50,560 bases of DNA from Robiginitomaculum sp. (GCA_026982415.1 JALSHE010000087.1:1-50560); one strand, 5' to 3'. Positions 7,600 to 16,271 are shown, numbered from the stretch's first letter. The notes: generated by a model not told the origin, from the sequence alone. Numbers and translations: made by a program.

Positions 7600-8998
7600 A
7601 ACAAACCCCCTTAGCCGCAACCACAACATCCTGCGCATTCGGCAAACTCAGCGCTTCCAAATTCCCCGCATAGGGCAGCGGCACGTCTTTTTGGAACACG
7701 CGAGTCGGCGGGGCGTCGAGATAATCAAAGGCTTGTTCGACCACACGGGTTGCGATTTCTGCGCCTATGCCGGATTGTCCCCAGCCTTCTTCGGCGCAGA
7801 CTATGCGGTTGGTTTTTTTGACGGACTTGATAATCGTATCGCTGTCGAGCGGGCGGATTGTGCGTAGGTCTATGACTTCGGCGGAGATACCCTCGCCCGC
7901 CAGAATATCGGCAGCCTCTAACGCCCGGCCTACCATTCTTGAGTGCGCGGTGATGGTGACATCGGAACCGACACGCCGCACCAGAGCCTTACCGATTGGC
8001 ACCAGATAATCGTCCATATCCGGTACATCCATAATCTCGCCGTACATCATTTCGTGTTCCAAAAACACGATCGGGTTCGGGTCGCGGATAGCGGATTTCA
8101 GCAAGCCTTTGGCGTCCGCCGCATCATAAGGCGCCACTACTTTCAGGCCGGGTACATTGGCGTACCAGCTGGAATAATCATGGGAATGCTGCGCACCAAC
8201 CCGGCTGGCCGCGCCGTTAGGGCCGCGAAATACTATGGGGCAGCGCATTTGACCGCCGGACATATACAGGGTTTTGGCGGCAGAATTGATAATATGATCA
8301 ATGGCTTGCATGGCAAAGTTCCAAGTCATAAACTCGACAATTGGCCTAAGCCCGCCCATAGCCGCCCCGACCCCGATGCCAGCAAAGCCGTGCTCGGTAA
8401 TCGGGGTATCTATCACCCGTTTCGCGCCAAATTCTTGTAATAACTCGCGGGTGACTTTATAAGCGCCTTGGTATTCAGCCACTTCCTCGCCCATGATAAA
8501 CACCCGGTCGTCCCGGCGCATTTCCTCAGCCATAGCATCGCGGAGCGCGTCGCGCACGCTAGTTTCAACCAATTCTGTGCCGGGGGGAACATCCATTTCA
8601 GTCAGTACAATTGGTGCAGTATCCACAACACTCCGCTCATCCCCGCGCCCCGCAGGAAGTGCCCCTGGGGTGCGAAGGCGTGGACCTTTCTCGTCTAGCT
8701 GAGGCGCTTCTGTTTCCGCCGGGGTGAGCGGGGTTGAAAGAGCCTCAACCCCCTCCCCGTCCTCTAGCAATTGCAAAATCACCGTGCCGACGGCGACATT
8801 CTGCGACCCCTCAGCCACCAATATTTTGCCGACCACGCCCTCGTCAATGGCCTCAACCTCCATGGTGGCCTTATCGGTTTCAATCTCGGCCAACATATCA
8901 CCTGACTTAACCGCATCGCCTTCTTTGACCAGCCATTTTGTCAAAGTCCCCTCTTCCATTGTCGGGCTAAGCGCCGGCATTTGAATATCTATACTCAT
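7589..8998 (-). CDS. pdhB: Pyruvate dehydrogenase E1 beta subunit with N-terminal lipoyl domain
   Basis: A 469-residue protein. Residues 1-80 are a lipoyl domain (Lys43 in [11 protein letters not shown]) nearly identical to that of PdhC. A linker follows, then from about residue 135 the transketolase-like E1 beta fold ([26 protein letters not shown], and the C-terminal domain from about [15 protein letters not shown]). A lipoyl-bearing E1 beta is characteristic of alphaproteobacteria. With PdhA it decarboxylates pyruvate and acetylates lipoyl groups. Linker residues 102-129 are encoded by an 84-bp palindromic repeat shared with pdhC. The start overlaps the pdhA stop as ATGA. The gene normally runs straight into pdhC; here a repeat island intervenes. 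Confidence 0.97.
   Translation of the reverse strand: MSIDIQMPALSPTMEEGTLTKWLVKEGDAVKSGDMLAEIETDKATMEVEAIDEGVVGKILVAEGSQNVAVGTVILQLLEDGEGVEALSTPLTPAETEAPQLDEKGPRLRTPGALPAGRGDERSVVDTAPIVLTEMDVPPGTELVETSVRDALRDAMAEEMRRDDRVFIMGEEVAEYQGAYKVTRELLQEFGAKRVIDTPITEHGFAGIGVGAAMGGLRPIVEFMTWNFAMQAIDHIINSAAKTLYMSGGQMRCPIVFRGPNGAASRVGAQHSHDYSSWYANVPGLKVVAPYDAADAKGLLKSAIRDPNPIVFLEHEMMYGEIMDVPDMDDYLVPIGKALVRRVGSDVTITAHSRMVGRALEAADILAGEGISAEVIDLRTIRPLDSDTIIKSVKKTNRIVCAEEGWGQSGIGAEIATRVVEQAFDYLDAPPTRVFQKDVPLPYAGNLEALSLPNAQDVVVAAKGVCYVD
8613..8696 (-). repeat. 84-bp palindromic repeat in frame inside pdhB
   Basis: This is the second copy of the element at 6661-6744, with two base differences; both changes are synonymous, so the two 28-residue products are the same. 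It lies exactly between the lipoyl domain and the catalytic domain of E1 beta, in a linker that tolerates insertion. Confidence 0.9.
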
Positions 8999-9981
8999 GC
9001 TTCCACCTCCAAAAGCACATCCGTATAAAGCTCGGACGGGTCTGGCTCCGGGGAGGATTTGGCGAATTCTACGGCGTCTGCAACGATGGCTTTAATGTCT
9101 TTGTCTATGGCTTTGAGCGCGTCCAAATCAGCCCAGTTTTCTTTGAGCAGGCGGTTTTTGGCCATGTCGATCGGGTCGTGTTCCTCGCGCATCTCGGAGA
9201 CTTCTTCGCGGGTGCGGTATTTGGCCGGGTCGGACATAGAATGCCCCCGGTAACGATAGGTCATCATCTCTAATATCATGGGGCCTTTGCCGGAGCGAGC
9301 ATGGGCGGCGGCCTTTTTGGTAGCGTCGCGCACGGCCAGAACGTCCATGCCGTCCACTTGAACCCCCTTGACCCCGAAACTTAGCCCGCGTTTATACAGA
9401 TCTTTTTGCGCAGTGGAGCGGGAAATACTGGTGCCCATAGCGTATTGGTTGTTTTCGATAATGAACAATGTCGGCAATTTCCAAAGTTGCGCCATGTTGA
9501 GGGCTTCGTAAACTTGCCCCTGATTAGCCGCACCATCTCCGAAAAACACGGTGCTTATTTTACCGTTGTCGAGATATTTATTGGCCAAACCAAGCCCAGC
9601 ACCAATGGGCACTTGCGCACCAACAATACCGTGGCCGCCGTAAAAATTCTTCTCGACGCTAAACATGTGCATAGAACCACCCTTGCCGCGTGAATATCCG
9701 CCCGAACGCCCGGTCAGTTCTGCCATAACCCCGCTGGCACTCATGCCCAAGGTCAGCATATGGCCGTGATCGCGGTAGGATGTAATCATTTGGTCACCCT
9801 CTTTGATAGCCGCATTGACCCCCGTCACCACGGCTTCTTGGCCTATGTAAAGATGGCAGAAGCCCGCAATCAAACCCATGCCGTAAAGCTGCCCGGCCTT
9901 TTCTTCGAAACGGCGGATTAGAAGCATTTCGCGGTATAAATGTAGCAGTTCTTTTTTACTGGTTTTGGGTTTTGTGGCCAT
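8995..9981 (-). CDS. pdhA: Pyruvate dehydrogenase E1 alpha subunit
   Basis: A 328-residue thiamine-diphosphate enzyme subunit. The thiamine-diphosphate motif runs from [14 protein letters not shown] to [10 protein letters not shown], and the [19 protein letters not shown] segment is the phosphorylation-loop region of E1 alpha. It binds the cofactor and decarboxylates pyruvate together with PdhB. The start at 9981 ([13 protein letters not shown]) has AGAGG nine bases upstream; the frame further upstream is not E1-like. It is the first gene of the pdh cluster and overlaps pdhB by four bases (ATGA). Confidence 0.97.
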   Translation of the reverse strand: MATKPKTSKKELLHLYREMLLIRRFEEKAGQLYGMGLIAGFCHLYIGQEAVVTGVNAAIKEGDQMITSYRDHGHMLTLGMSASGVMAELTGRSGGYSRGKGGSMHMFSVEKNFYGGHGIVGAQVPIGAGLGLANKYLDNGKISTVFFGDGAANQGQVYEALNMAQLWKLPTLFIIENNQYAMGTSISRSTAQKDLYKRGLSFGVKGVQVDGMDVLAVRDATKKAAAHARSGKGPMILEMMTYRYRGHSMSDPAKYRTREEVSEMREEHDPIDMAKNRLLKENWADLDALKAIDKDIKAIVADAVEFAKSSPEPDPSELYTDVLLEVEA

Positions 9982-10057
9982 AGTATCAAACCTCTTTAGT
10001 TTACATACGAAATACAATAAAGCACGAGTTAACTTCACCCTCACAATAAACGATATT

Positions 10058-10369
10058 TTAGGGGGTTTCGTCAAGCCAAATAACTATATCGTTCGCACCC
10101 GAAACATTTAACGTGCGACGTGCTTCTTCGTCTAACCTGTCTAAGTCAAGATTAGACGCCCGCAATTGCGAAGCCCGTAGTTCAAGGGTTTCACGTTTGG
10201 CCTGCAAGCGTGTAATTTCAGCATTCAGACTCTCGCTGCGTTCTGAGTAATCTGCCCATTTCAAAACACCAAGACTGCCGCCCAATGTATGATACCCTAA
10301 ATAACCATAGGCAATCAACAAAACCATAAATGGCCAAGACAATCTGATTCTTTTTAGGACACGCGACAT
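10058..10369 (-). CDS. ftsB: FtsB/DivIC-family septum formation initiator
   Basis: A 103-residue bitopic protein: a short basic N-terminus, one membrane helix (about residues 12-30, PFMVLLIAYGYLGYH), then a heptad-rich coiled coil (about 40-75, SESLNAEITRLQAKRETLEL) and a short C-terminal tail. FtsB links FtsL and FtsQ in the divisome. A septum initiator just upstream of pdhA is common synteny in alphaproteobacteria. The 76-base gap to pdhA probably contains the pdhA promoter. Confidence 0.85.
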   Translation of the reverse strand: MSRVLKRIRLSWPFMVLLIAYGYLGYHTLGGSLGVLKWADYSERSESLNAEITRLQAKRETLELRASQLRASNLDLDRLDEEARRTLNVSGANDIVIWLDETP

Positions 10370-10433
10370 GGTGGCAATCTAGCGGGTTATGGTTAGCGGG
10401 GTGTTAAAATAAAGTGGCGTACACTACCTGATT

Positions 10434-12248
10434 TTATGAATCAACTTCAATTCCTTTTGCGAGAATCACATATCTGAAATCAATACTATCTGATTTTTTT
10501 TCATAGGACGCGTAGGTGATATACAGTGTGATTTTGACCTCGATTTCATCATATAAAACCAAATACGGGTCGAGATTAATCGTATTATCATCGCTATTGA
10601 CGGGTTGTTCCCGCAGCCACTTCCAAATATCTTGCTCAGCAACAACAATATTGTTTTCATTATATACTTTCACAGTATCATTAGTGGTTTCCACTCTATA
10701 ATCACCCATTTTATAATCTTTGCTTTGCCGCGCGCTTTTCCGGTAAATGTTGTGAGACAGCTGTAGCGAGACATATTCATAGTCAGACACCTTAATCGGT
10801 CGTAGTTGGGCAAATGGGTTATATTCAAATCGGTCATCACGATCATAGGCGTTTGCACTCGACACGCCCTTCAAGCCGAACCGTTTGTTGACAAAGCTAT
10901 TATTCCAATAATTTCCTTTGTTCATTTCCGTTCGAAACTCAGCTTTTTCGGCGTCGGGCACGAATTTCATTATCGGCCTTTGCTTTTTATGGCGCACTAA
11001 ATACTGTAAAGCCCCCTTGGCCTTTAGTGCTTGCGCATCATCCGTGATATTTAGGTTAGATAACGGCTTTAATTGCCCTGCATCATTCAACATTTCATTG
11101 GAGACGAGCGCAGATTTAAGCCGACTTGCTTGGCTAAAGGTCGACACACTATCCGCACCCCACGGCCCTATTGAGCCAAGCGCAAGAAGCAAGGCCGCAA
11201 ATCCCGGAATGATGCGAATATCGCGCTTGGCTTCGCTTCGAAATATGAACCAGCAGGCGATACCGAGCGCCCAGACGGCTGCCAGCACCAGCAAATAACG
11301 CTCAATAGTCCAGCCATATTCGCCAATCCGCACAAAGACCGCATAGACCAACAACAGCGCCGCAGGAATACTGAGCGGGAACCAAAGCTTGGTATACCAG
11401 CGTGCCAGCCGCTTTCTCTGGATAAATGGCGGGTCAAGGATGAGCCAAGTCAGCGCCCCAATGATAAGAAACGGCGTCACCAATGCGGCAATCTCCCCGT
11501 CGGGTACGGATTGCGTCAGCACTATTTTAACACCGTAAGCCAGCAATATAGCGGCGTAAATAAGCGTCAAAGGTGCCAAAATCCACGCGCCGAGAAACCC
11601 GACTGCTTTGGAGATAAAGCCCGGATTGCGCAGGCTGTCATTATCTTCGTCGTCGTGGCGCGGCAACATGGATAACCACGCCATAGGCGCTAGGAAACCC
11701 AAGCCGATTGGCAACATCCAATCTTGGACAAGACCGCGAATATCAACGCCAAACAATGAGCGAAGCGCCCCGGTGATGGCGAATATCCCGAGAACGTATA
11801 TAATAGACCCTGCCACCGTAAACAGTACGGCAGTCCATAATTTATGGGTGAAGTCCCAAACCGCTACATCGTCCCTTTTCCTTCGCCAAAATGGTGCATT
11901 GCCCAGGAATAATATGCTAGCACCAATGGCGGCTGGCGTGATAAATGCCATCTGCCTGAAAAAATATCCCAATAACAAGCACAACAATACCGCAACGACT
12001 TTAAGAGCAATCGGCACCGTCTTGCCCCTGCCCTCACCGTACAAAGTTAAAATCACAGATACATAACCAGCCAAGACAATGCCGCCGAGGAGGCGCATCA
12101 TCATTTCATTAGATAAGCCACCAAAATTGGTCTCAGTGAGAATCACTCCTGTTAGTGCTGCAACCAACACTATAGCGAGCGGAAACCGCCTAAATACCGC
12201 CTGCGCATCCGGGACTATGCTCTCAACCCACTGTTTTAGCTTGCTCAT
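10434..12248 (-). CDS. DUF4153-family polytopic membrane protein
   Basis: About 604 residues. The N-terminal two thirds contain about twelve hydrophobic helices (for example AIVLVAALTGVILTE and LLGGIVLAGYVSVIL). The C-terminal 200 residues are hydrophilic and would form a soluble domain (from about VSTFSQASRLKSALVSNEML). The helix pattern and the WLILDPPFIQRKRLARWY segment fit DUF4153; its role is unknown. The start at 12248 is preferred because GGAGG lies five bases before it; the ATG at 12260 would place that site inside the gene. It stands alone, divergent from the nickel SOD operon. Confidence 0.75.
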   Translation of the reverse strand: MSKLKQWVESIVPDAQAVFRRFPLAIVLVAALTGVILTETNFGGLSNEMMMRLLGGIVLAGYVSVILTLYGEGRGKTVPIALKVVAVLLCLLLGYFFRQMAFITPAAIGASILFLGNAPFWRRKRDDVAVWDFTHKLWTAVLFTVAGSIIYVLGIFAITGALRSLFGVDIRGLVQDWMLPIGLGFLAPMAWLSMLPRHDDEDNDSLRNPGFISKAVGFLGAWILAPLTLIYAAILLAYGVKIVLTQSVPDGEIAALVTPFLIIGALTWLILDPPFIQRKRLARWYTKLWFPLSIPAALLLVYAVFVRIGEYGWTIERYLLVLAAVWALGIACWFIFRSEAKRDIRIIPGFAALLLALGSIGPWGADSVSTFSQASRLKSALVSNEMLNDAGQLKPLSNLNITDDAQALKAKGALQYLVRHKKQRPIMKFVPDAEKAEFRTEMNKGNYWNNSFVNKRFGLKGVSSANAYDRDDRFEYNPFAQLRPIKVSDYEYVSLQLSHNIYRKSARQSKDYKMGDYRVETTNDTVKVYNENNIVVAEQDIWKWLREQPVNSDDNTINLDPYLVLYDEIEVKITLYITYASYEKKSDSIDFRYVILAKGIEVDS

Positions 12249-12330
12249 ATGTGCCTCCATGCGATTCGCTATGCCATAATAGACTACTCTATGGACATTT
12301 GTGGCGACAAGTAGGCGATTATATTTGTCT

Positions 12331-12359
12331 TTGCCGTAAATCTGCGCCTATACTATAAC
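12331..12359 (+). promoter_or_regulatory. Predicted promoter of the nickel SOD operon
   Basis: TTGCCG (12331-12336) and TATAAC (12354-12359) are separated by 17 bases, good matches to a housekeeping sigma-factor promoter. Transcription would start near 12366 and give a short leader before the AGGAGA ribosome-binding site of the first gene. No clear Nur-type or Fur-type palindrome was recognised beside it. Confidence 0.45.
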
Positions 12360-12384
12360 AAACAACCAAATAGGAGAACTCTAC

Positions 12385-12585
12385 ATGAAACTTTTTAAAG
12401 CATCTATCATTACCGCAACAACCGCAATTTTTGGTGCCGTGCCAGCATTCGCCCATGCGGGGCCGCATGAGGCTTCGTTCTTGACAACGGTTCTGCATTG
12501 GCTCACTAGCCCAACCCATGCTGCATTGGCAGTTGTTGGCAGTGTAGCCATTATTGCGCTCATTGTTAAATTAAAACGCACATAG
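12385..12585 (+). CDS. Small secreted/membrane peptide with a HupE/UreJ-like N-terminus
   Basis: 66 residues, preceded by an AGGAGA ribosome-binding site. Residues 1-23 look like a signal peptide ending in AFA, so the mature protein would begin HAGPHE. A single membrane helix follows (about 46-62) with a basic tail KLKRT. The mature start and the segment HWLTSPTH (His38, His45) align in spacing with the nickel-permease HupE/UreJ pattern of an early HxGxH and then HPxxGxDH, but the Asp is Thr and the remaining helices are absent. It lies nine bases before sodN on the same strand, suggesting a part in nickel supply or SOD maturation; this is inference. Confidence 0.75.
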   Translation: MKLFKASIITATTAIFGAVPAFAHAGPHEASFLTTVLHWLTSPTHAALAVVGSVAIIALIVKLKRT

Positions 12586-12593
12586 GTTTTTAT

Positions 12594-13076
12594 ATGTTAC
12601 ACACATTAATCTCAAAATTTGACGACAAGATCGACACGGCTTCTGCCCATTGCGATATTCCGTGCGGTATTTACGACCCCCAGCCCGCGCTCTACCATGC
12701 ACTGTCTGTTGTCCGCCAAATGGACATCTTGTTAGCCATTGATACCAAGGACATGAATGTCACAACGGCCATGCAGATTGCCCGTAATACGGCGGAAAAA
12801 GAAAAGCAGGCGGAAAAGGTTAAGGCCGAGGTTCGCATCATCTGGGGCGATTTCATTAAAGGCGACATCTTAAAGGATCAAGCCAGCGAACTTGCCCATA
12901 ATATCATGATGAAAGCCAGTAAATGCAAACAAGACCTGCACCGCGAAGACGGACTGGCTCTGGTCGAACTAGTCAATGATTTCGCGGAAATGTTCTGGAA
13001 GATGAAAGATGTAAAAACCAAACGGGTTACGGCACCATACGCGCCCGGCCTAGAAGTGGTTTATCCAGACCTGTAA
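12594..13076 (+). CDS. sodN: Nickel superoxide dismutase
   Basis: A 160-residue precursor. After an 18-residue propeptide comes the nickel hook HCDIPCGIYDP: after cleavage His19 becomes His1, and Cys20 and Cys24 become Cys2 and Cys6, the nickel ligands. The rest is the four-helix bundle of the family (YHALSVVRQMD, IWGDFIKGDILKDQ, FAEMFWKMKDVKT). It dismutes superoxide to oxygen and hydrogen peroxide. The short leader lacks a typical export signal, so the enzyme is probably cytoplasmic. The processing protease gene sodX directly follows, with the stop codon abutting its start. Confidence 0.96.
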   Translation: MLHTLISKFDDKIDTASAHCDIPCGIYDPQPALYHALSVVRQMDILLAIDTKDMNVTTAMQIARNTAEKEKQAEKVKAEVRIIWGDFIKGDILKDQASELAHNIMMKASKCKQDLHREDGLALVELVNDFAEMFWKMKDVKTKRVTAPYAPGLEVVYPDL

Positions 13077-13397
13077 ATGATCCGACTTGTCAAAGTCGTC
13101 GGTGACAGCATGTCGCCAACGCTTAGCGGCGGCGATTATATTGTCACGATAAAACCCCGGCTCTTGCAGCCGGGGTTTATTTATGTGGTCAACCATTCCG
13201 ATTTAGGCCAGATTGTAAAACGGCTGGAGCGGATTGAAGACGGGCGCTATTATTTTGCAGGCGACAATCCGAACTCAACACCAGGGGCGATAATTGGCCC
13301 GGTGCAACGAGAACGCATAGCCGGATACGCCGTATTGGCCATATCAAATTTTGGCGTAAAAAAACTTACCAAATATAGCAAGTCCGCTAAATTGTAG
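13077..13397 (+). CDS. sodX: Nickel-type SOD maturation protease (S24/S26 signal-peptidase-like)
   Basis: A 106-residue peptidase that removes the SodN propeptide to expose the nickel-binding His. The catalytic Ser11 lies in VVGDSMSPTL and the general-base Lys48 in GQIVKRLERI. The later GDNPNSTPG motif is typical of the signal-peptidase fold. There is no membrane anchor, so it should act in the cytoplasm on SodN. It starts right after the sodN stop without its own obvious ribosome-binding site, implying translational coupling. The coding sequence contains a perfect 11-bp hairpin at 13152-13178. Confidence 0.93.
   Translation: MIRLVKVVGDSMSPTLSGGDYIVTIKPRLLQPGFIYVVNHSDLGQIVKRLERIEDGRYYFAGDNPNSTPGAIIGPVQRERIAGYAVLAISNFGVKKLTKYSKSAKL
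13152..13178 (+). terminator. Perfect hairpin inside sodX (possible attenuator or mRNA stability element)
   Basis: AAACCCCGGCT (13152-13162) and AGCCGGGGTTT (13168-13178) are exact complements around a five-base loop, followed by ATTTATG. It is in frame within sodX (residues about 26-34). Because it lies about 75 bases after the sodX start, it could stop part of the transcription or protect the sodN message and so lower protease relative to SOD. There is no strong U-tract, so true termination is doubtful. Confidence 0.4.
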
Positions 13398-13513
13398 CGA
13401 CTTTCGGACTATTACTTGCGTCTAAACTCTTGATATAACAGCTTTTACACCTCTATTTCTCTCCAGAGAAAAAACTTATCCATGGTTTCTTGGGCTGGGG
13501 TATTCTCCAAATT

Positions 13514-14302
13514 ATGAAACTTGATCTTATAGCAATAAACAAATTAACCCCACCCGGACTTTGGGATTTGGCGGCACTGTCGGCGTTGATCACGACCCTG
13601 TTGAGTGTTATTGAAGCGCGGATTGGCGGCGCGCAGATGGCACGGTTTTGTGAGCGCATGTTGGCGCGCCAATCGCGGGACTTGCGCATCAAGGCTAGAG
13701 AAAACCTCAATATGCGCATCAAGGCTTGGGTAATGCAAAGCCCGGAACGGATTGCCTTTGTGCGCCGCGTTATCGGCGAGGCGGCCATTAGGCGCTGGCG
13801 CAAAAACCGTTTGGCGGATTATGCGCTAACAAAACATTTCGGTGACTGGAAACGGAAATTTCGGGGTGGGTTTGGTGAAGCTCCACAAGAGAAAAGCCGC
13901 AAGCCTGCGGTAAAACCTACACCCCACACCTATAATTGGAAGCCCTTCGCCCTCGTCAAAATAGTCAATGTCGAGCGGTTTTTATACGGGCGGGCGCGGC
14001 CTGATCCAGAGCTGGAACAAAGCCGCGCCGCCTATCTAAAGCTTTGGGGTGTGGATATTCGTTACAAAAATAAAAGCGAAACACCGCGCAACAAGCGCAC
14101 CGCAAAACCCGTAAACTTCACCCTCGATGAATTGGCACCAGAGGCCGCAAAGGGTGTGCTGCAAGGCGCAAAAAACCAAGGTAAAGTAAAACCGAAAGAA
14201 GCGAGCACAATCCAACCACACTCTCCGCCAAGAGAGCCGTTCGAACCGGAAAAATCAACAATGGAAAATGTTACGGTGAAGTTGGAACACAAACCACCCT
14301 AA
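13514..14302 (+). CDS. Hypothetical basic protein
   Basis: I do not recognise this 262-residue protein. The first about 50 residues include a weakly hydrophobic helix (LWDLAALSALITTLLSVIEA), possibly a membrane anchor. Residues 50-120 are Arg-rich and helical (ARQSRDLRIKARENLNMRIK). The remainder is Lys/Pro-rich and probably disordered. The start at 13514 is an ATG; a TTG at 13490 in the same frame is possible, and neither has a good ribosome-binding site. It follows sodX by 116 bases but belongs to no recognisable pathway; the charge suggests nucleic-acid or membrane-surface contact. Confidence 0.65.
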   Translation: MKLDLIAINKLTPPGLWDLAALSALITTLLSVIEARIGGAQMARFCERMLARQSRDLRIKARENLNMRIKAWVMQSPERIAFVRRVIGEAAIRRWRKNRLADYALTKHFGDWKRKFRGGFGEAPQEKSRKPAVKPTPHTYNWKPFALVKIVNVERFLYGRARPDPELEQSRAAYLKLWGVDIRYKNKSETPRNKRTAKPVNFTLDELAPEAAKGVLQGAKNQGKVKPKEASTIQPHSPPREPFEPEKSTMENVTVKLEHKPP

Positions 14303-14462
14303 TATAAAACATTGGCCTACATTTTTAAACCACTTTGCTAATAACATTACGAAAAATAGTGTAAGGAATGCGGCACCCAACATTATACTCAGAATATTAT
14401 TCTCACCTCATTTATGGCAGGACTATCCCAAATCCATATGCGATGGCCCTGCTTTGCCCCCT

Positions 14463-15950
14463 CTAGCGAACGGCCACAAACACGCTGTTTCTGCCACGTT
14501 GTACACTGAGGAACATTGCGCCTTTTTTCTTGGCTATTTGTTTTTTGAAACTGGCTAGGTCGCTTACGTCCTTGTTGTTGACAGCGCGGATGATGTCGCC
14601 TTTACGCAGGCCTGCTTCGAAAGCATCCGAGCCTCTACGGACACGGGTTACGACAACGCCTTTGTCACCGCCGCGTGGTTCCAAGTCTGCTGGGATGTCT
14701 GTGAAAGTGGCTCCGTCGAGAGCATCAAAGCTGGACGGTAGGGCGTCATTATCGTTGTCGCTTTCTACGGCTGATGCTTCTTCGTCGTCAGGAGCCTTTT
14801 CAATACCAATTTTGGTTGAATGTTTTTTGCCGTCGCGCATGTAGGAAATGCGCGCCCGCTTACCAAGTTCTACGGCGCCGACCGCATTGCGAATATCATT
14901 GCTATCAAGGATTTCCTCACCGTTAAACCCGACAATAACATCGCCGACCTTAAGCCCCGCTTTCTCAGCCGGACTATCAGCCTCAACCTGGCGCACCAAT
15001 GCACCATCGCGCGATGCAAGACCCATAGCTTCTTGTAATTCGGGGGTAATATCCTGTATGCCGACGCCAATACGCCCGCGCCTAACCTCTCCGTAAGAGA
15101 CGAGTTGATCCATAATCCCGCTAATCATATTGGCAGGAATAGCAAAGCCAATGCCGTTGGAACCGCCAGAGCGGGATAAAATCCGCGAGTTAATCCCAAT
15201 AAGATCACCTTTGGAATTGATCAGAGCGCCACCGGAATTGCCTTTGTTAATGGCGGCGTCGGTCTGAATGAAATCTTGATACTCTCCCTGAGCGGCGCTG
15301 GAGCGACCAAGCGCCGAAACAATACCCGTGGTGACGGTCTGTCCGATACCAAAAGCATTGCCGATAGCGATAACATAATCGCCGACCTTAACTTTGTCAG
15401 AATTGGCCAAATTAATATCGGTCAGACCACTTAAATCTATTTTCAAAAGCGCAATATCCGTTTTCGGGTCAGAACCGACTACGGTCGCATCAGCGGTGCG
15501 GCGGTCGGTCAGGGTGATGGTGATCTCGTCCGCCCCGTCGACAACATGGGAGTTCGTCAATATATATCCTTTGCCCGCATCAATAATAACGCCAGAGCCA
15601 GCCGAACGCATAGTCCGCTCGTCTTGTCGGCCATCATCATTATTGTCTCTTTTGAACGGGTTGGCACGATCCCCGAAAAACCGCTCCATAAATTCATCAC
15701 TCATCTGATTGCCACCAAATGGATTATTTGGTATTTTCACTTTTGAGGACACGGAAATATTGACAACGGCAGGCGTGGTGCGTTCCAGAAGTGGTGCCAA
15801 GGTCAAGACGCCGCGCGCCGGGTCAATTGTCAGACCTTGGGTGCTGGTGGCTTTTCCGTTAAATATAGGCCATTTTGTTTGGGCAGTTGCAAGCGGTGTT
15901 ACCAGCATTGACGTAGCTAGGACGGTGGTTAGAAAAATAGATTTTCTCAT
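14463..15950 (-). CDS. degP: Deg/HtrA-family periplasmic serine protease (Do-like)
   Basis: A 495-residue secreted chaperone-protease. The signal peptide runs to about residue 23 (LVTPLATAQ). The trypsin-like domain has His135 in LTNSHVVDGAD, Asp165 in KTDIALLKID and Ser239 in GNSGGALIN. Two PDZ domains follow: one near RGRIGVGIQDITPEL and GLKVGDVIVGFNG, the second at the C-terminus (GVVVTRVRRGSDAFEAGLRK). It degrades or refolds damaged envelope proteins. The start at 15950 has GGAG eight bases upstream; the longer frame lacks a signal peptide at its beginning. The gene is monocistronic here. DegP, DegQ and MucD cannot be separated by sequence alone. Confidence 0.92.
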   Translation of the reverse strand: MRKSIFLTTVLATSMLVTPLATAQTKWPIFNGKATSTQGLTIDPARGVLTLAPLLERTTPAVVNISVSSKVKIPNNPFGGNQMSDEFMERFFGDRANPFKRDNNDDGRQDERTMRSAGSGVIIDAGKGYILTNSHVVDGADEITITLTDRRTADATVVGSDPKTDIALLKIDLSGLTDINLANSDKVKVGDYVIAIGNAFGIGQTVTTGIVSALGRSSAAQGEYQDFIQTDAAINKGNSGGALINSKGDLIGINSRILSRSGGSNGIGFAIPANMISGIMDQLVSYGEVRRGRIGVGIQDITPELQEAMGLASRDGALVRQVEADSPAEKAGLKVGDVIVGFNGEEILDSNDIRNAVGAVELGKRARISYMRDGKKHSTKIGIEKAPDDEEASAVESDNDNDALPSSFDALDGATFTDIPADLEPRGGDKGVVVTRVRRGSDAFEAGLRKGDIIRAVNNKDVSDLASFKKQIAKKKGAMFLSVQRGRNSVFVAVR

Positions 15951-16130
15951 AGTTATCTCCAATAGAGCTAATTTGTTTGCGCAGAATGTAATCTTCTCGT
16001 GCCCCGCTTCAAGCCTTATGGGCATATTGTTACCAAGATTTAAGGGCAAAGTTTTGTGCCGAAGCGGTACATTTGTCCCGCAATGATACAAATACCCACC
16101 GTAAATGTCCTTTATTGGCGATTATTATAC

Positions 16131-16271
16131 AGGTTTCCCCAATTAAAACTGGCACGGGTGTTGCAAAGGTAAGAGGGAATGAACTGCTCCCACAGATCAT
16201 GGTCAAGATTTCCCCGCGAAGTCTAGCCACCCACACCTAAAACCCTTGTGTTCGCACAAGGGCTTTTTTTT
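16131..16271 (+). ncRNA. Candidate small RNA ending at a strong intrinsic terminator
   Basis: The 381-base gap 15951-16331 between degP (minus) and an acyl-CoA synthetase (plus) holds no convincing gene. Its plus strand ends in a canonical terminator at 16243-16271, which needs a plus-strand transcript upstream. A possible start lies after the AT-rich box ATTATTATAC at 16121-16130. The intervening sequence can form small hairpins (for example GGGA...TCCC around 16174-16194) but matches no RNA family I can name; it lacks the SRP RNA core. The 5' boundary is a guess. Confidence 0.35.
16243..16271 (+). terminator. Intrinsic terminator with UUCG tetraloop
   Basis: CCCTTGTG, TTCG, CACAAGGG: a perfect 8-bp stem with a stable tetraloop, followed by C and eight T residues on the plus strand. 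On the minus strand there is no comparable T-run. It precedes the acyl-CoA synthetase gene by about 60 bases and has no coding sequence in front of it. Confidence 0.85.

Noticed and set aside
9982-10074. N-terminal extension of pdhA by 31 codons
   Set aside because: The family sequence begins at 9981 with AGAGG at the right distance; the upstream part is not conserved E1 alpha sequence.
12385-12585. Full HupE/UreJ nickel permease
   Set aside because: Only one membrane helix after the signal peptide, and no frameshifted continuation into sodN was found; described as HupE-like only at its N-terminus.
16030-16236. 68-codon minus-strand frame upstream of degP
   Set aside because: No ribosome-binding site, no recognisable motif, and it covers the start region and promoter area of degP.
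16131-16240. Cobalamin riboswitch or SRP RNA before the terminator
   Set aside because: An AGGGAATGA stretch recalls part of the cobalamin box, but the rest of the consensus is absent, and the SRP RNA core is not present.
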